DNA from: a virus
Virus record (IMG/VR): IMGVR_UViG_3300028176_000002
Location: 1 to 64,000 of that record
DNA length: 64,000 nt
Strand: one strand, 5' to 3'
The notes beneath the pieces are model-generated. The model was given only the letters and a program-made list of their open reading frames with translations. It had not been told where the DNA came from and did not search any database. The position numbers were made by a program, and so were the translations under genes. Positions 35,313-44,118 of this stretch are shown here, piece after piece. How positions within the stretch are numbered: the stretch's first letter is position 1; each line of letters opens with the position of its first letter.

Positions 35313-37212
35313 TTTCCCTCCGATTTTCTTTATAATTAATAATAGCACTCTCTCCGAGTGTATACCCTTTTTCAATACCGTATTTTTCGTATATAAAATT
35401 ATAATACATTCTTTTTCTCATTTCACGGTATTTTTCATCATCTACTGGATGCTGGTGTTCAATTAAAACATCTGGAATAAACGCTATTTTAACATTGCTA
35501 TTTAATTTTATATTTAAGAAAAAATCCATGTGTTCAGAATGTATTTTATGTTTGATATCCCAGGGATTATTTTTTAAGACTTCAGTTTTAGCTAAAAAGA
35601 AGTTATAAATGATGTCGCATATACCATATTTTATTTGATTTATCTGGTGAGGTTCTATAGTTTTATTATCTACTAATTTATTCCACTCTATCGAAAGTAA
35701 AATTTTATCTAGTATGAACAAAAATTTCTCATAAGATTTTACTTGACCTTCTTGCCACAATCTTCCGCCCACTATTCCAATATCTTTATTAGCTGAAAAA
35801 ACCTCCATCATATTATATATATTCGTGTTACGTGTTAGAATAAAATCATCTTCTAATAATAAAGTATACTGCGTTTTTACCTGCTTAACTAACTCATTTC
35901 GGGCATAACTTAGTCCACAGTCTTCTGGTAGTTGTAAAACAGTAACGTTTTCATGTGTTATATTTATAGGTTCTTTATTTTGACTTCCTATAATTAGAGG
36001 AATATCTGGGTATAAATTACAGAAGGATTTAACTAACCTATCTAATGACTTTTCTCTATTTAAAGTAGTAACTACTGCAGTAATTGCAGAATAAGTGTTA
36101 TCTGTATTAGAAAACTGTGTAAATTCCCAACCTGGATTAGGTATTCTCCAACTTTCGCCATATAAATAGGCTAAATATTTTTCTGACTCATTTGGCACTC
36201 TAAATTTAGTTCCTAAGAAATCGATATATTTTAGAGGAACTATTAAATCTAGCGGAACTTTCATTCTCCATTCTTCATTCCAGTGTTTATGTATTCTATT
36301 GGGTTTATAAGAATAACAGTATGAATATTTTTCATCTGAAGTATGAAAAAATAAATCTACGTGTGGATGATTAGTATTTCCTTTATATACCGCCAATTCC
36401 TTATCCCACTGATATTTATATTTAAAATCTGACTTATCCAAAATTTCCTTTACCTTCCATCTATCGTTTATATCCAAACTTATATCAATATCGTTTGGGT
36501 CGTGTGCTATAAAATCTTTATCTCTCACTGCACCTAATAGAGTACCTGTTTGTAACCAGAATTGAATACCATTAAAATCTAGAAGAGATTTTAAATCTAA
36601 TAGCAATTCTTTTTGTGTGAATATTTTGTTGGTAGGGACACTTCTAACTCCATTAAAATATTGGTATAACTGTTTGTTTGGTACTGCGGGTTTATACGAT
36701 AATGGAGTTATCCATTTTTTCCCATATAGCACTTCTAGCATTTTCTCTGGATTCTTAGGTATATTAAATATTTCTCCCTTTAATTCTATTTGTTTAAAGG
36801 GCAGTATATCTTCTTTATTTAATTCCCCATTAATATGATAAAAAGTATAGAATTTATCATCTTCTCCAATCCAACCGTGCCATCCGTCAAACCAATTCTT
36901 TTCAACAAAATAATGGTTTTGTCCTAAAAAATGTAAATCTCCGCATAACCGTTTTTCGTTATGAAATTTATTATCAATATCAATTATCTGTTTTTTTACT
37001 TCTTCTTTAATATTTACAGTATGAAAAATAATAATATCAAAATCATTGTCAGATAAGATTAAATCTCTTTCTCGCATAGCACCAAGAAGAGTACCGCCAT
37101 ATAAGAGAATATCATACCCCATTTTCTTAAAATCGGTTTCTAATGTTTTAAGTTTTTTAATTGCTGAATCTTTATCTTCTTCGGTCCAATCTCTAAAAAA
37201 TGGGTAACTCAT
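35305..37212 (-). CDS. double LicD nucleotidyltransferase fused to a glycosyltransferase
   Basis: A 635-residue protein. LicD domain 1 has YGGTLLGAMRERD (38-50) and DNDFD (55-59). LicD domain 2 has GTLLGAVR (223-230) and DPNDIDIS (238-245). A GT-A domain from about 375 has AVVTTLNR, EDCGLSYARN and LLLEDDFIL. LicD-family enzymes transfer phosphocholine or phosphorylated polyols from CDP-activated donors. Such a fusion suggests phosphodiester-linked decoration of a glycan. A GAGGAGTAATT site precedes the ATG. Confidence 0.78.
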   Translation of the reverse strand: MSYPFFRDWTEEDKDSAIKKLKTLETDFKKMGYDILLYGGTLLGAMRERDLILSDNDFDIIIFHTVNIKEEVKKQIIDIDNKFHNEKRLCGDLHFLGQNHYFVEKNWFDGWHGWIGEDDKFYTFYHINGELNKEDILPFKQIELKGEIFNIPKNPEKMLEVLYGKKWITPLSYKPAVPNKQLYQYFNGVRSVPTNKIFTQKELLLDLKSLLDFNGIQFWLQTGTLLGAVRDKDFIAHDPNDIDISLDINDRWKVKEILDKSDFKYKYQWDKELAVYKGNTNHPHVDLFFHTSDEKYSYCYSYKPNRIHKHWNEEWRMKVPLDLIVPLKYIDFLGTKFRVPNESEKYLAYLYGESWRIPNPGWEFTQFSNTDNTYSAITAVVTTLNREKSLDRLVKSFCNLYPDIPLIIGSQNKEPINITHENVTVLQLPEDCGLSYARNELVKQVKTQYTLLLEDDFILTRNTNIYNMMEVFSANKDIGIVGGRLWQEGQVKSYEKFLFILDKILLSIEWNKLVDNKTIEPHQINQIKYGICDIIYNFFLAKTEVLKNNPWDIKHKIHSEHMDFFLNIKLNSNVKIAFIPDVLIEHQHPVDDEKYREMRKRMYYNFIYEKYGIEKGYTLGESAIINYKENRRENV

Positions 37213-37676
37213 TAATTACTCCTCTTTGCTTGCGATTTAATAATACGCACCGCACTGTTAATAATCTTTTCTTTAATTTTAGAAGATGATAATCGCTTAG
37301 TATAAGGGATAAAAGCAATCTTATTATTATCTCTAAGCCAATTTATGCCGGGATTATCTTTTCGATTCTTCCAATCATCTCCTACAACGAATAAATCCGC
37401 TTTCAATTGGATAAATTGTTCAATATCTACTAATTTAGTTTGCTTAACAACCTTATCCACTATCTTTAATTCTTTAATAATAGCAGTCCTATCTTTATAG
37501 CAGATTATAGGACGCATGCCTTTATGCTGTAAAATGAGGGAATCTGTAGAAACCCCTACAATCAGATAGGTTCCCATTGCCTTAGCTTGTTTAAGGACAT
37601 TGATATGCCCAAAATGAAGTAAATCGAATGAGCCGGCAGTGAATATTACTTTAATTTTTGATGACATTTTACGCAT
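37212..37676 (-). CDS. TagD/RfaE-like cytidylyltransferase
   Basis: The 154-residue enzyme carries TAGSFDLLHFGH (HxGH nucleotide-binding motif), GDDWKNR and RLSSSKI, the set typical of glycerol-phosphate, ethanolamine-phosphate or heptose-phosphate nucleotidyltransferases. It would make the CDP- or ADP-activated donor for the LicD or GT9 enzymes beside it. The start lies inside the upstream HNH gene. ATG 37676 (MRKMSSK) is preferred over ATG 37667, and a GGGGAA site precedes it. Confidence 0.8.
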   Translation of the reverse strand: MRKMSSKIKVIFTAGSFDLLHFGHINVLKQAKAMGTYLIVGVSTDSLILQHKGMRPIICYKDRTAIIKELKIVDKVVKQTKLVDIEQFIQLKADLFVVGDDWKNRKDNPGINWLRDNNKIAFIPYTKRLSSSKIKEKIINSAVRIIKSQAKRSN

Positions 37677-38284
37677 AGTGTAATTCCCCAGATAATGTTC
37701 CACATTAATTTGCAACTTCTAATGTCAATAATGGATTTTAATTGATACATTTCTATTATACAAACAACTGGTATTTTATGATGAGCATTTATATTGCCTT
37801 TTGCACCACATACTTGGCAAGTATAATCATCTCGTTTAAACACCCTATTTCTCCAATTCTTATATTTTAACGAAGCGTAAACCAACAAATTTAAAGTTGT
37901 TCTTCCACCTTTCCAATTCGGATTTTTATTTCCACTTATGTCATTATTTTTATAATATAATTTTTTATTACAGCTTTTACAACGTAAACTAATCCCTTTA
38001 CCTAATTTCTTTTCACAATCAAGACAAAATTCTACTTTGCAATATTTTCCATGTTTAAAACTTGGAGCAGATGTACCATTTTTACCAAACATAGGATTAT
38101 TTACTCCAGCCATTTCTTTGCTCCGTTTTTCTTTTTGCTTTTTACTAAACCTGAATCCAAACATAGGATTTCCTGTTCCCGCCAACGTCTTATAATAACA
38201 TTCACGACATAATTTATTACTGTTATAATGAGCAGTTTTAGATAGTTTTTTATCGCATCGAAGACAGTAGACTGATTTAATCAT
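37646..38284 (-). CDS. HNH homing endonuclease
   Basis: The ATG overlaps the DUF2284 stop by eight bases (ATGATTAA). N-terminal CLRCDKKLS...CREC and NUMOD3-like GNPMFGFRF / NNPMFGKN precede a CLDCEKKL...CKSC module. The C-terminal nuclease has RDDYTCQVCGAKG and NAHHKIP, and ends in CVKC. The last 30 bases also encode the start of the cytidylyltransferase in another frame. Confidence 0.82.
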   Translation of the reverse strand: MIKSVYCLRCDKKLSKTAHYNSNKLCRECYYKTLAGTGNPMFGFRFSKKQKEKRSKEMAGVNNPMFGKNGTSAPSFKHGKYCKVEFCLDCEKKLGKGISLRCKSCNKKLYYKNNDISGNKNPNWKGGRTTLNLLVYASLKYKNWRNRVFKRDDYTCQVCGAKGNINAHHKIPVVCIIEMYQLKSIIDIRSCKLMWNIIWGITLCVKCHQKLK

Positions 38285-38771
38285 CAAAAAGCACCAAACC
38301 TATTCTGTAGAAGTAGTCTTTTACTGGAAACTTTAAATTTAATTTGGTTATTTTTTTAACCGCAGCGACTACATCTAGTCCTGTTCCCTCCAATGGAATG
38401 ATTGCCTTATCAGGAAATCGACATGGAAACGAACATACATCGCAATTCTTGCAGGAGCCAGCACCAAAACATACTCCAAAATGCCCATCTGATAATAGTT
38501 TTGCTCTAATTGCGAATAATTTGTCCTGTATTTCTTTACTAGATGAAACTCCCAATTCTTTCCAATTTTCAGGATTTTCTATCAAAAATTTCTTAAATAC
38601 CAGTGCCCCATGCTCAAATTTAGGTAGAATCTTTTTATAATAGCTTACTGATTCAATAAAAGGGGGACACTGTGCCTTGAACCCGTACCTTTTACAGCTT
38701 TTACAGTATTCTCTTACTTTATCACTAAAAAATTCTTCCAATATCTTCGGGTCAAACATTATCTGTTTCAT
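38277..38771 (-). CDS. DUF2284-like metal-binding protein
   Basis: The start at 38771 sits behind GGAGGGAAGTT and overlaps the upstream stop as ATGA. The 164-residue protein has CKSCKRYGFKAQCPP and GVCFGAGSCKNCDVCSFPC, the eight-cysteine order of DUF2284 proteins, followed by EGTGLDVV. These are thought to bind a metal or iron-sulfur centre. A phage copy is unusual. It follows a dehydrogenase gene. Confidence 0.75.
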   Translation of the reverse strand: MKQIMFDPKILEEFFSDKVREYCKSCKRYGFKAQCPPFIESVSYYKKILPKFEHGALVFKKFLIENPENWKELGVSSSKEIQDKLFAIRAKLLSDGHFGVCFGAGSCKNCDVCSFPCRFPDKAIIPLEGTGLDVVAAVKKITKLNLKFPVKDYFYRIGLVLFDD

Positions 38772-39379
38772 AACTTCCCTCCTATAATAATTTCGGGTAC
38801 TGAACATTCTTTCGGTAACTTAATTAACATTTTAATTATCTTTGCAATTTCTTTCGTTGAAACTGTTTTAAAATTACCCGGGCAAACAATTGTACTGTAA
38901 ATTCTCGGGTTATATTCAGCATTGATACATTGCGTAAGTCCTCTAAGAGCAAATTTAGACATAGTATAAATAGATTTATTTGGTGCTCCTGTAATAGACC
39001 TAGTAGAACCAATGTTAAGTATTAATCCTTCTTTCATTAATTTAATTGCTTCTTGGGTCATATAAAATGTTCCTTTAATATTTAAATCAATTAATCTCTC
39101 AATTTCAAATGGCGGATACGCTGTTAATGGACGAAATTCTCCTAGCATACCTGCATTGTTTATTAGAACATCAATCCTTCCCCATTTTTCAAAAGTTTTG
39201 TACATCAATATCCCAGCATCACCTTGATTGGTTATGTCTCCTTTAACAACCAGACGGTTTTTAGATTCGATATTATAAGAACTCCGGCTTATAGTTGCAA
39301 TGTTATACTCGGATAAAGATTGCATAATATCTTTTCCTAATCCCCTACTCGTTCCTGAAATAACGATTACTTTTTTCAT
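38768..39379 (-). CDS. short-chain dehydrogenase/reductase
   Basis: A 203-residue SDR with the cofactor loop SGTSRGLG (8-15), GDITN, LINNAG, and catalytic NIGSTRS...YTMSK. The basic residue after the Gly motif favours NADP(H). It is shorter than usual (about 250), with the substrate-binding C-terminus reduced. The substrate could be a nucleotide sugar or pterin. The sequence does not decide. It starts as TAATG on the HNH stop. Confidence 0.85.
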   Translation of the reverse strand: MKKVIVISGTSRGLGKDIMQSLSEYNIATISRSSYNIESKNRLVVKGDITNQGDAGILMYKTFEKWGRIDVLINNAGMLGEFRPLTAYPPFEIERLIDLNIKGTFYMTQEAIKLMKEGLILNIGSTRSITGAPNKSIYTMSKFALRGLTQCINAEYNPRIYSTIVCPGNFKTVSTKEIAKIIKMLIKLPKECSVPEIIIGGKL

Positions 39380-40065
39380 TAAAATTCCTTCTGTTTATTA
39401 TTTAGATATTTATCTTTTTTTATTAAGTTATCTTTCGCCCACAAGGGCTGTAAATTCGTGTAATTAAAACATTTACGCTGTTCGTCGGGTTTACTTAAAT
39501 CGAACGATGCACATGGTTTTATGTGGTCGCAATGTATTTCCCCATTTAATACTTTATCCCATTTCATTCCTTGTGTAAATTTAGATTGATAATATTTAAT
39601 GAAAAACGATATGGAACACCCTAGCAAATCTATAGTAGACATTGATTTGTTTTTTCCTCTTAAAACATTGCCAACCCGATTTCTTAAACAACAAGCAATT
39701 TTAAAGTTAATATCTGTTTTTAATCTATTTTTTACATATTCTCTTGCAACCTCTGCTATTCTTTTTTTGTTATTTTTCCTATATTTAGTCATATAAACTT
39801 GATTTTCTTTTGCATTATTCTTTTTCCATTCTTTTGAAAGTTCATTTAATTTTTCTTTATGAGTTTCATAGTATTCTTTTGTTATTTTTGTAATGTGTGT
39901 GTGATTCAGTTTTAAGTATTTTTTCCTATCTTTTTTATGCAGTTTTTGATATAATTTACTTCTACTTAAATTTGCCTGTTTAGCACATATATAAGAACAG
40001 TATTTTTGATTGTTGGATTTTCTTTTGTAAATGCATTTACAAACTATACAAGTTTTATTGTTCAT
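39379..40065 (-). CDS. HNH homing endonuclease
   Basis: Paralogue of the nuclease at 6422: N-terminal Cys cluster (CIVCKCIYKRKS...YCSYIC), long K/E/Y-rich linker, and C-terminal HCDHIKPCASFDLSKPDEQ with CFNYTNLQPLWAKDN. It starts as TAATG on the small membrane gene's stop and ends as TAATG into the dehydrogenase. AAGGAATT near its end serves the next gene. Confidence 0.86.
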   Translation of the reverse strand: MNNKTCIVCKCIYKRKSNNQKYCSYICAKQANLSRSKLYQKLHKKDRKKYLKLNHTHITKITKEYYETHKEKLNELSKEWKKNNAKENQVYMTKYRKNNKKRIAEVAREYVKNRLKTDINFKIACCLRNRVGNVLRGKNKSMSTIDLLGCSISFFIKYYQSKFTQGMKWDKVLNGEIHCDHIKPCASFDLSKPDEQRKCFNYTNLQPLWAKDNLIKKDKYLNNKQKEF

Positions 40066-40259
40066 TATAAATTTTTTGCTCTCGGTTTTGGCACTAATAT
40101 AAAATTACTATCTTCGTTTGCATACACAGAACCTTTTCTAGTTAATTTATTAAGTTCTTTTATTAAATTAGGAAGATATTTAATCTTCTTCCAATCATAT
40201 GTAAGCATGATTAGAAATGCTGCCCACAATAATATCGTCCAACTAATTCTTTTTCTCAT
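40065..40259 (-). CDS. small one-TM membrane protein
   Basis: Start at 40259 (MRKRISW...) after GGGAAGGC, overlapping the phosphoesterase stop. The 64-residue product has positive N-terminal residues and one hydrophobic helix (WTILLWAAFLIMLTY), then a basic tail. Type and function unknown. Confidence 0.55.
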   Translation of the reverse strand: MRKRISWTILLWAAFLIMLTYDWKKIKYLPNLIKELNKLTRKGSVYANEDSNFILVPKPRAKNL

Positions 40260-40794
40260 ATGCCTTCCCACTTTTTTGCCATACGCTATAGGCTTGGTTA
40301 ATGTCATTAATATCCACTGGTTGAAATTCCCAGCAATCCACTGATAAATCTACAATTACTGATTTCTTACCTAATCTTTTAAATACCCCCTCATTTCCAT
40401 GAGTATGTCCGCAGAAATTAAATTTAAAATCATCTCTTGCATGTCTCGGATTGTGAGTCATATGAATCTTATGACCCCCAAAATTCACATTAATAGATTC
40501 AATAATTGTTTTAGTGCCATTATTTGAATCATGATTTCCATCAATAAAAATAATATTTCTACATTTTATCTGATTTCTATAATAATCAAAGGCATTCTGA
40601 GGTGCATCTTTTGCCTCAGTGGATTTCTTCATGCAAAAATCTCCCAGAAAAAATAATACATCATTCTCATCAATCAATTCATTACAGTTTCTAATAATAG
40701 TTTCATCCATCTCTAAAGTGGTTTTAAATGGGCGTTTGCAGTATTCAATTATTTTTCCATGCCCGAGATGAAAATCCGATGCGAACCAGTTCAC
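40243..40794 (-). CDS. calcineurin-like metallophosphoesterase
   Basis: A 183-residue phosphoesterase with all family motifs: DFHLGH (7-12), LGDFC, GNHD, MTHNP and GHTH. Small relatives act on nucleotides, cyclic nucleotides or phosphodiesters. It starts at a GTG overlapping the HNH stop (GTGA), after AAAAGGAG. In the island it could process phosphorylated sugar intermediates. Confidence 0.85.
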   Translation of the reverse strand: MNWFASDFHLGHGKIIEYCKRPFKTTLEMDETIIRNCNELIDENDVLFFLGDFCMKKSTEAKDAPQNAFDYYRNQIKCRNIIFIDGNHDSNNGTKTIIESINVNFGGHKIHMTHNPRHARDDFKFNFCGHTHGNEGVFKRLGKKSVIVDLSVDCWEFQPVDINDINQAYSVWQKSGKAYEKKN

Positions 40795-41273
40795 CTTTTT
40801 CTCCTTTTTATTATTTGTCCTACTTTAATCATTTCGCTATATGTTAAATATTTGCTCTTTATTGAATTACATATAGAACAACATAGTGCTATATTATCAA
40901 TGCAATAACCTCTAAGACTATCTTTTCTGTCTATTGTTAAACGATGGAAAACACCTTTTATATCTTTTATTGCTTCCGCTTCTGATTTACCGCAGTAAAC
41001 ACATAACTTTTCTTGTTTCTCATACCACATTATAAAATCTTCTTTATTCAAATTAAATTCAACTGCTCTCTGTTTTGCATGTGCTTTTAATGCTTTATAT
41101 ATTCCCGCAGAGGAATACCAATATTTTTTTGCGGAAAGTTTTTGTTTAGGGTGTTGCCAATTTTTCCTGCAGCACGAATTACACCAATAATGCAAACCAA
41201 ATTTATCGTTCCCCCGATTAAACTGGTTAAATTTTTTATTTGATTTACATTTACTGCATATTTTACTTCGCAT
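40791..41273 (-). CDS. HNH endonuclease
   Basis: This 160-residue protein starts with CSKCKSNKKFNQFNR...WCNSC, like the finger in the nuclease at 6422. Its nuclease half is different: CVYCGKS, LTIDRKDSLRGYCIDN and CCSICN, the LxxDR-type HNH of group II intron and phage enzymes. So the same finger is joined to another HNH subclass. AAGGAGAAAT precedes the ATG. Confidence 0.84.
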   Translation of the reverse strand: MRSKICSKCKSNKKFNQFNRGNDKFGLHYWCNSCCRKNWQHPKQKLSAKKYWYSSAGIYKALKAHAKQRAVEFNLNKEDFIMWYEKQEKLCVYCGKSEAEAIKDIKGVFHRLTIDRKDSLRGYCIDNIALCCSICNSIKSKYLTYSEMIKVGQIIKRRKR

Positions 41274-41282
41274 TATTTCTCC

Positions 41283-41855
41283 TTATATTATTTTATCAAC
41301 AATACCGTATTGTAAAGCTTCATCCGCAAACAACCACAGTTCTCCATTCCGAATCTGATTCATTTGTTTAGCAATTAAGTGTGTTTTATTCTTTAATATT
41401 GCATCCATTCGCTTTTCCAGCTTAATTAAGAATGTAGTTCTATCTTTAATATGGGTTAAATAATCACCAACCATATCGCTAGAACAATGTTGCATCCAAA
41501 CCGCATTTCTAGTGATATAGCGTTTGTTTCCTACAACGCTAATCATCGCTGCCATTGAGCATGCTTCTCCTGTTATAATCGTATTCACAGGAGCTTTTAT
41601 AGCATGAATTGTGTCGATAATTGCTAAACCATAGCAAACCATCCCTCCGGGACTATTTATTTCTAGGGTGATTGGCTTTCTTTCATCCAAATAGTTCATT
41701 GCTCTTAATTTTGAGCAAACCATATCAGAAGAAAGATTATTAATTTCATCATACAAAAGGATGTACCTATTTTTGTTTAGAATCTTATAATAAAATTCTT
41801 CAGAATATTTATCATCCTTTTTGTCGCATTCTTCGTGCTCATCTTTTTTATACAT
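41283..41855 (-). CDS. clpP: ClpP-like serine protease
   Basis: Start at 41855 after AAGGAGGCAGTG, eight-base overlap ATGTATAA. The 190-residue protein has ITLEINSPGG, GEACSMAAM (S100) and WMQHCS (H123). The Asp of ClpP is replaced by Glu (GELWLFADEA, E172), so activity needs testing. ClpP relatives process phage capsids or act with Clp ATPases. No ATPase partner is in the window. It is distant from the head genes. Confidence 0.78.
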   Translation of the reverse strand: MYKKDEHEECDKKDDKYSEEFYYKILNKNRYILLYDEINNLSSDMVCSKLRAMNYLDERKPITLEINSPGGMVCYGLAIIDTIHAIKAPVNTIITGEACSMAAMISVVGNKRYITRNAVWMQHCSSDMVGDYLTHIKDRTTFLIKLEKRMDAILKNKTHLIAKQMNQIRNGELWLFADEALQYGIVDKII

Positions 41856-43539
41856 CACTGCCTCCTTCGTAGTCAAGCCTTTTCCATTCATTTAATTTAG
41901 ACCATTTCTGGGGTTTGGGTATTATATTTTTCCAATCTATATACATTGCATCAAGTATTTTTTCACTGTTATTAGGAACCATGAAAGCACTATTATAAAA
42001 ATTCTTTTTAATTAAAGGGGATATATCTTCTTTATTTCCTATTTTTCTATAAGGAATAATATGATATTCCTCATTTTCAATCCATGAGGTCCAAACATCA
42101 ACAACAGTTTTATTACTGGGAGAAGATACACGCAGTTGTCCGCCATTATTATGGCATTTAACAAGTAATCCCACATGTCTTAAATCCCATGCAATTCTTT
42201 CCACTTCTTTTTTTACGTCTTCTACATTGGTGTATTTACTTAAATATGCAAAATCTATATCACTATCTCCTGGGATAAAACTATTATCTCTTATCGTACC
42301 TAATAATGTTCCATAAATCATATACAATTGTAAATTTAGTTTATTTTTAAAATAATCTTCAATATCTTTCATATCTTTTAAGTTCTGAGATTTTAACTTA
42401 TTATTTCTATCTGCAAAAGTGGTTACACTGTGGTCTTTTTCTCCAGGAAATTTAGTAGTTAAATATTCTTTATTAAATAATTTTTGTTCGTCATGTTGAA
42501 CATTTTTTCTATTAATAGTTCTAACATCTTCTGGAATATCCTTTAGACTATCTAGTAGTATACACGCATTTCTAGATTCTTCATATTTTCCAATCCAATA
42601 AGAAGATATACTCAATTCAAATAATAAACAATAATCATATGTTGGTAAATTAACAAAAAGCATATCATGTGGTTTAGGTATTTCTAATCCTTTTTTAGTA
42701 AATAAATAAGCTTGCTGATATTCCCCATTATTCCTGCATATATATGCTAACTTATATAAAGGTTCTGCTCTGGAAGGTCTATATTCCCATGATTTTAAAT
42801 AAGCTAATTTAGCATTATCATTATCTTTTAATAATTCATAACAATATCCAATTTGATATAGAGAATAAAATACCTCTTGGTCCCAACCTTTCATTTCAAC
42901 TCTTTTATTAAATGTTTCAATTGCTTTTTCGTATTGTCCTACATCACGATATGTATTTGCCAAATAGAAATAATACCGAGCATTATTAGGTTCATCTTTT
43001 ACACCCTGCAGTAATAAGGTTAAATCATTCATTCCTTTGGGTCTAGCCGGTCCGTGGCGGTCATGATTGATGCTCAATGAAGTAATTCTCTCTCTCGTTT
43101 TAATATCCTCAGCATACCAATACTCATGCACACAGCCAACACTTTTCCACGCCAAACGATTATTAAATAACAGGTGATTAGAAAATTCACTTCCTGCCCA
43201 ATGGATAATTGTTTCGTATTGGTCTGCTACCAATTTATTTTTATCAAATCCATTTAATTCTACTAGGAAATCTGCATCTAACATCAATGAGTAATCTGCT
43301 TTATCTTTAGTTAATACAGCCACCTCACTACGATTATATCCAAAATTAACCCACGGACGATGTACGTATTCTCCCGGAATACTTTTTAATACTTCTTTGG
43401 CAATAATTTCAGTATCATCAGTAGAGCCGGTATCGCAGATAACCCAATAATCTATAATGGGCTTGACAGCTTCTAATGTTGCTCGAATATTTAGAGCCTC
43501 ATTTTTCACCATCATTCCTAAACATAATGTTTTACTCAT
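41848..43539 (-). CDS. glycosyltransferase-TPR-LicD fusion
   Basis: A 563-residue three-part protein. A GT2 domain (CLGMMVKNEALNIRATLEA, CDTGSTDDT, MLDADF) covers 1-190. Tetratricopeptide-like helices (ARYYFYLANTYRDVGQYEKA, VFYSLYQIGYCYELL) cover about 190-340. A LicD domain has IYGTLLGTIRDNSFIPGDSDIDF near 410-435. TPRs often hold glycosyltransferases with their acceptor. The fusion gives sugar and phosphodiester transfer in one chain. Confidence 0.78.
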   Translation of the reverse strand: MSKTLCLGMMVKNEALNIRATLEAVKPIIDYWVICDTGSTDDTEIIAKEVLKSIPGEYVHRPWVNFGYNRSEVAVLTKDKADYSLMLDADFLVELNGFDKNKLVADQYETIIHWAGSEFSNHLLFNNRLAWKSVGCVHEYWYAEDIKTRERITSLSINHDRHGPARPKGMNDLTLLLQGVKDEPNNARYYFYLANTYRDVGQYEKAIETFNKRVEMKGWDQEVFYSLYQIGYCYELLKDNDNAKLAYLKSWEYRPSRAEPLYKLAYICRNNGEYQQAYLFTKKGLEIPKPHDMLFVNLPTYDYCLLFELSISSYWIGKYEESRNACILLDSLKDIPEDVRTINRKNVQHDEQKLFNKEYLTTKFPGEKDHSVTTFADRNNKLKSQNLKDMKDIEDYFKNKLNLQLYMIYGTLLGTIRDNSFIPGDSDIDFAYLSKYTNVEDVKKEVERIAWDLRHVGLLVKCHNNGGQLRVSSPSNKTVVDVWTSWIENEEYHIIPYRKIGNKEDISPLIKKNFYNSAFMVPNNSEKILDAMYIDWKNIIPKPQKWSKLNEWKRLDYEGGSDV

Positions 43540-43688
43540 TCTTCTACCTCACATTCATAAATTTCAGTACCATCATCTTTTAATTCTTTTAATTTCCACG
43601 GTAAAGAATTAAGCATTGAATCTAAATCTTTTCCATTCATTCCCATTTTATTAAATTTATTATAAAGTGCCAAAAAGAAATTATCCAC
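43536..43688 (-). CDS. 50-residue small protein
   Basis: A GTG at 43688 overlaps the acyltransferase stop by eight bases (GTGGATAA) with AGAGGTCAATC before it. The charged product (ALYNKFNKMGMNGKDLDSML) ends in EVEE and shares ATGA-like coupling with the fusion gene. Unknown. Confidence 0.45.
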   Translation of the reverse strand: MDNFFLALYNKFNKMGMNGKDLDSMLNSLPWKLKELKDDGTEIYECEVEE

Positions 43689-44118
43689 GATTGACCTCTG
43701 TTTTTGTAGACTTACTATAAATGATTGTATTATCGGGAACATTTTTTGTGATTACCGTTCCTGCTCCAACAAGAACATTCTTCCCAATCTTCACGGGTAA
43801 GATAGTAGAATTAGAACCTATTGATGAATTATTTCCTACATAGGTCTTTTCCATAACCCAATCTTTATTATTGACCCGAGGATTTTTATCATTTGTAAAA
43901 ACGACAGAGTGTCCAATAAATACATCATTACCTAATATTACTCCTCCACAAATAAAAGAATGAGATTGTATTCTGCAATTTTTACCTATAATAACTCCTC
44001 TGGTAATTTCTACAAAAGGACCTATAAAACTTCCCGAACCGATTTCGCATTCATAGAGATTAACTAATTCTGGGTGAGGTATTTTTACGTTTTTTCCTAA
44101 TTTAACATTCTTTATCAT
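43681..44118 (-). CDS. hexapeptide-repeat acyltransferase
   Basis: A 145-residue left-handed beta-helix protein with repeats such as IGSGSFIGPFVEI, VIIGKNCRIQSHSF, VILGNDVFIGHSV and IGKNVLVGAGTVI. The HSVVFTND loop resembles WbbJ/WlbB-like O- or N-acetyltransferases that modify nucleotide sugars. It sits among the glycosyltransferases. A trimer is expected. Confidence 0.82.
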   Translation of the reverse strand: MIKNVKLGKNVKIPHPELVNLYECEIGSGSFIGPFVEITRGVIIGKNCRIQSHSFICGGVILGNDVFIGHSVVFTNDKNPRVNNKDWVMEKTYVGNNSSIGSNSTILPVKIGKNVLVGAGTVITKNVPDNTIIYSKSTKTEVNRG

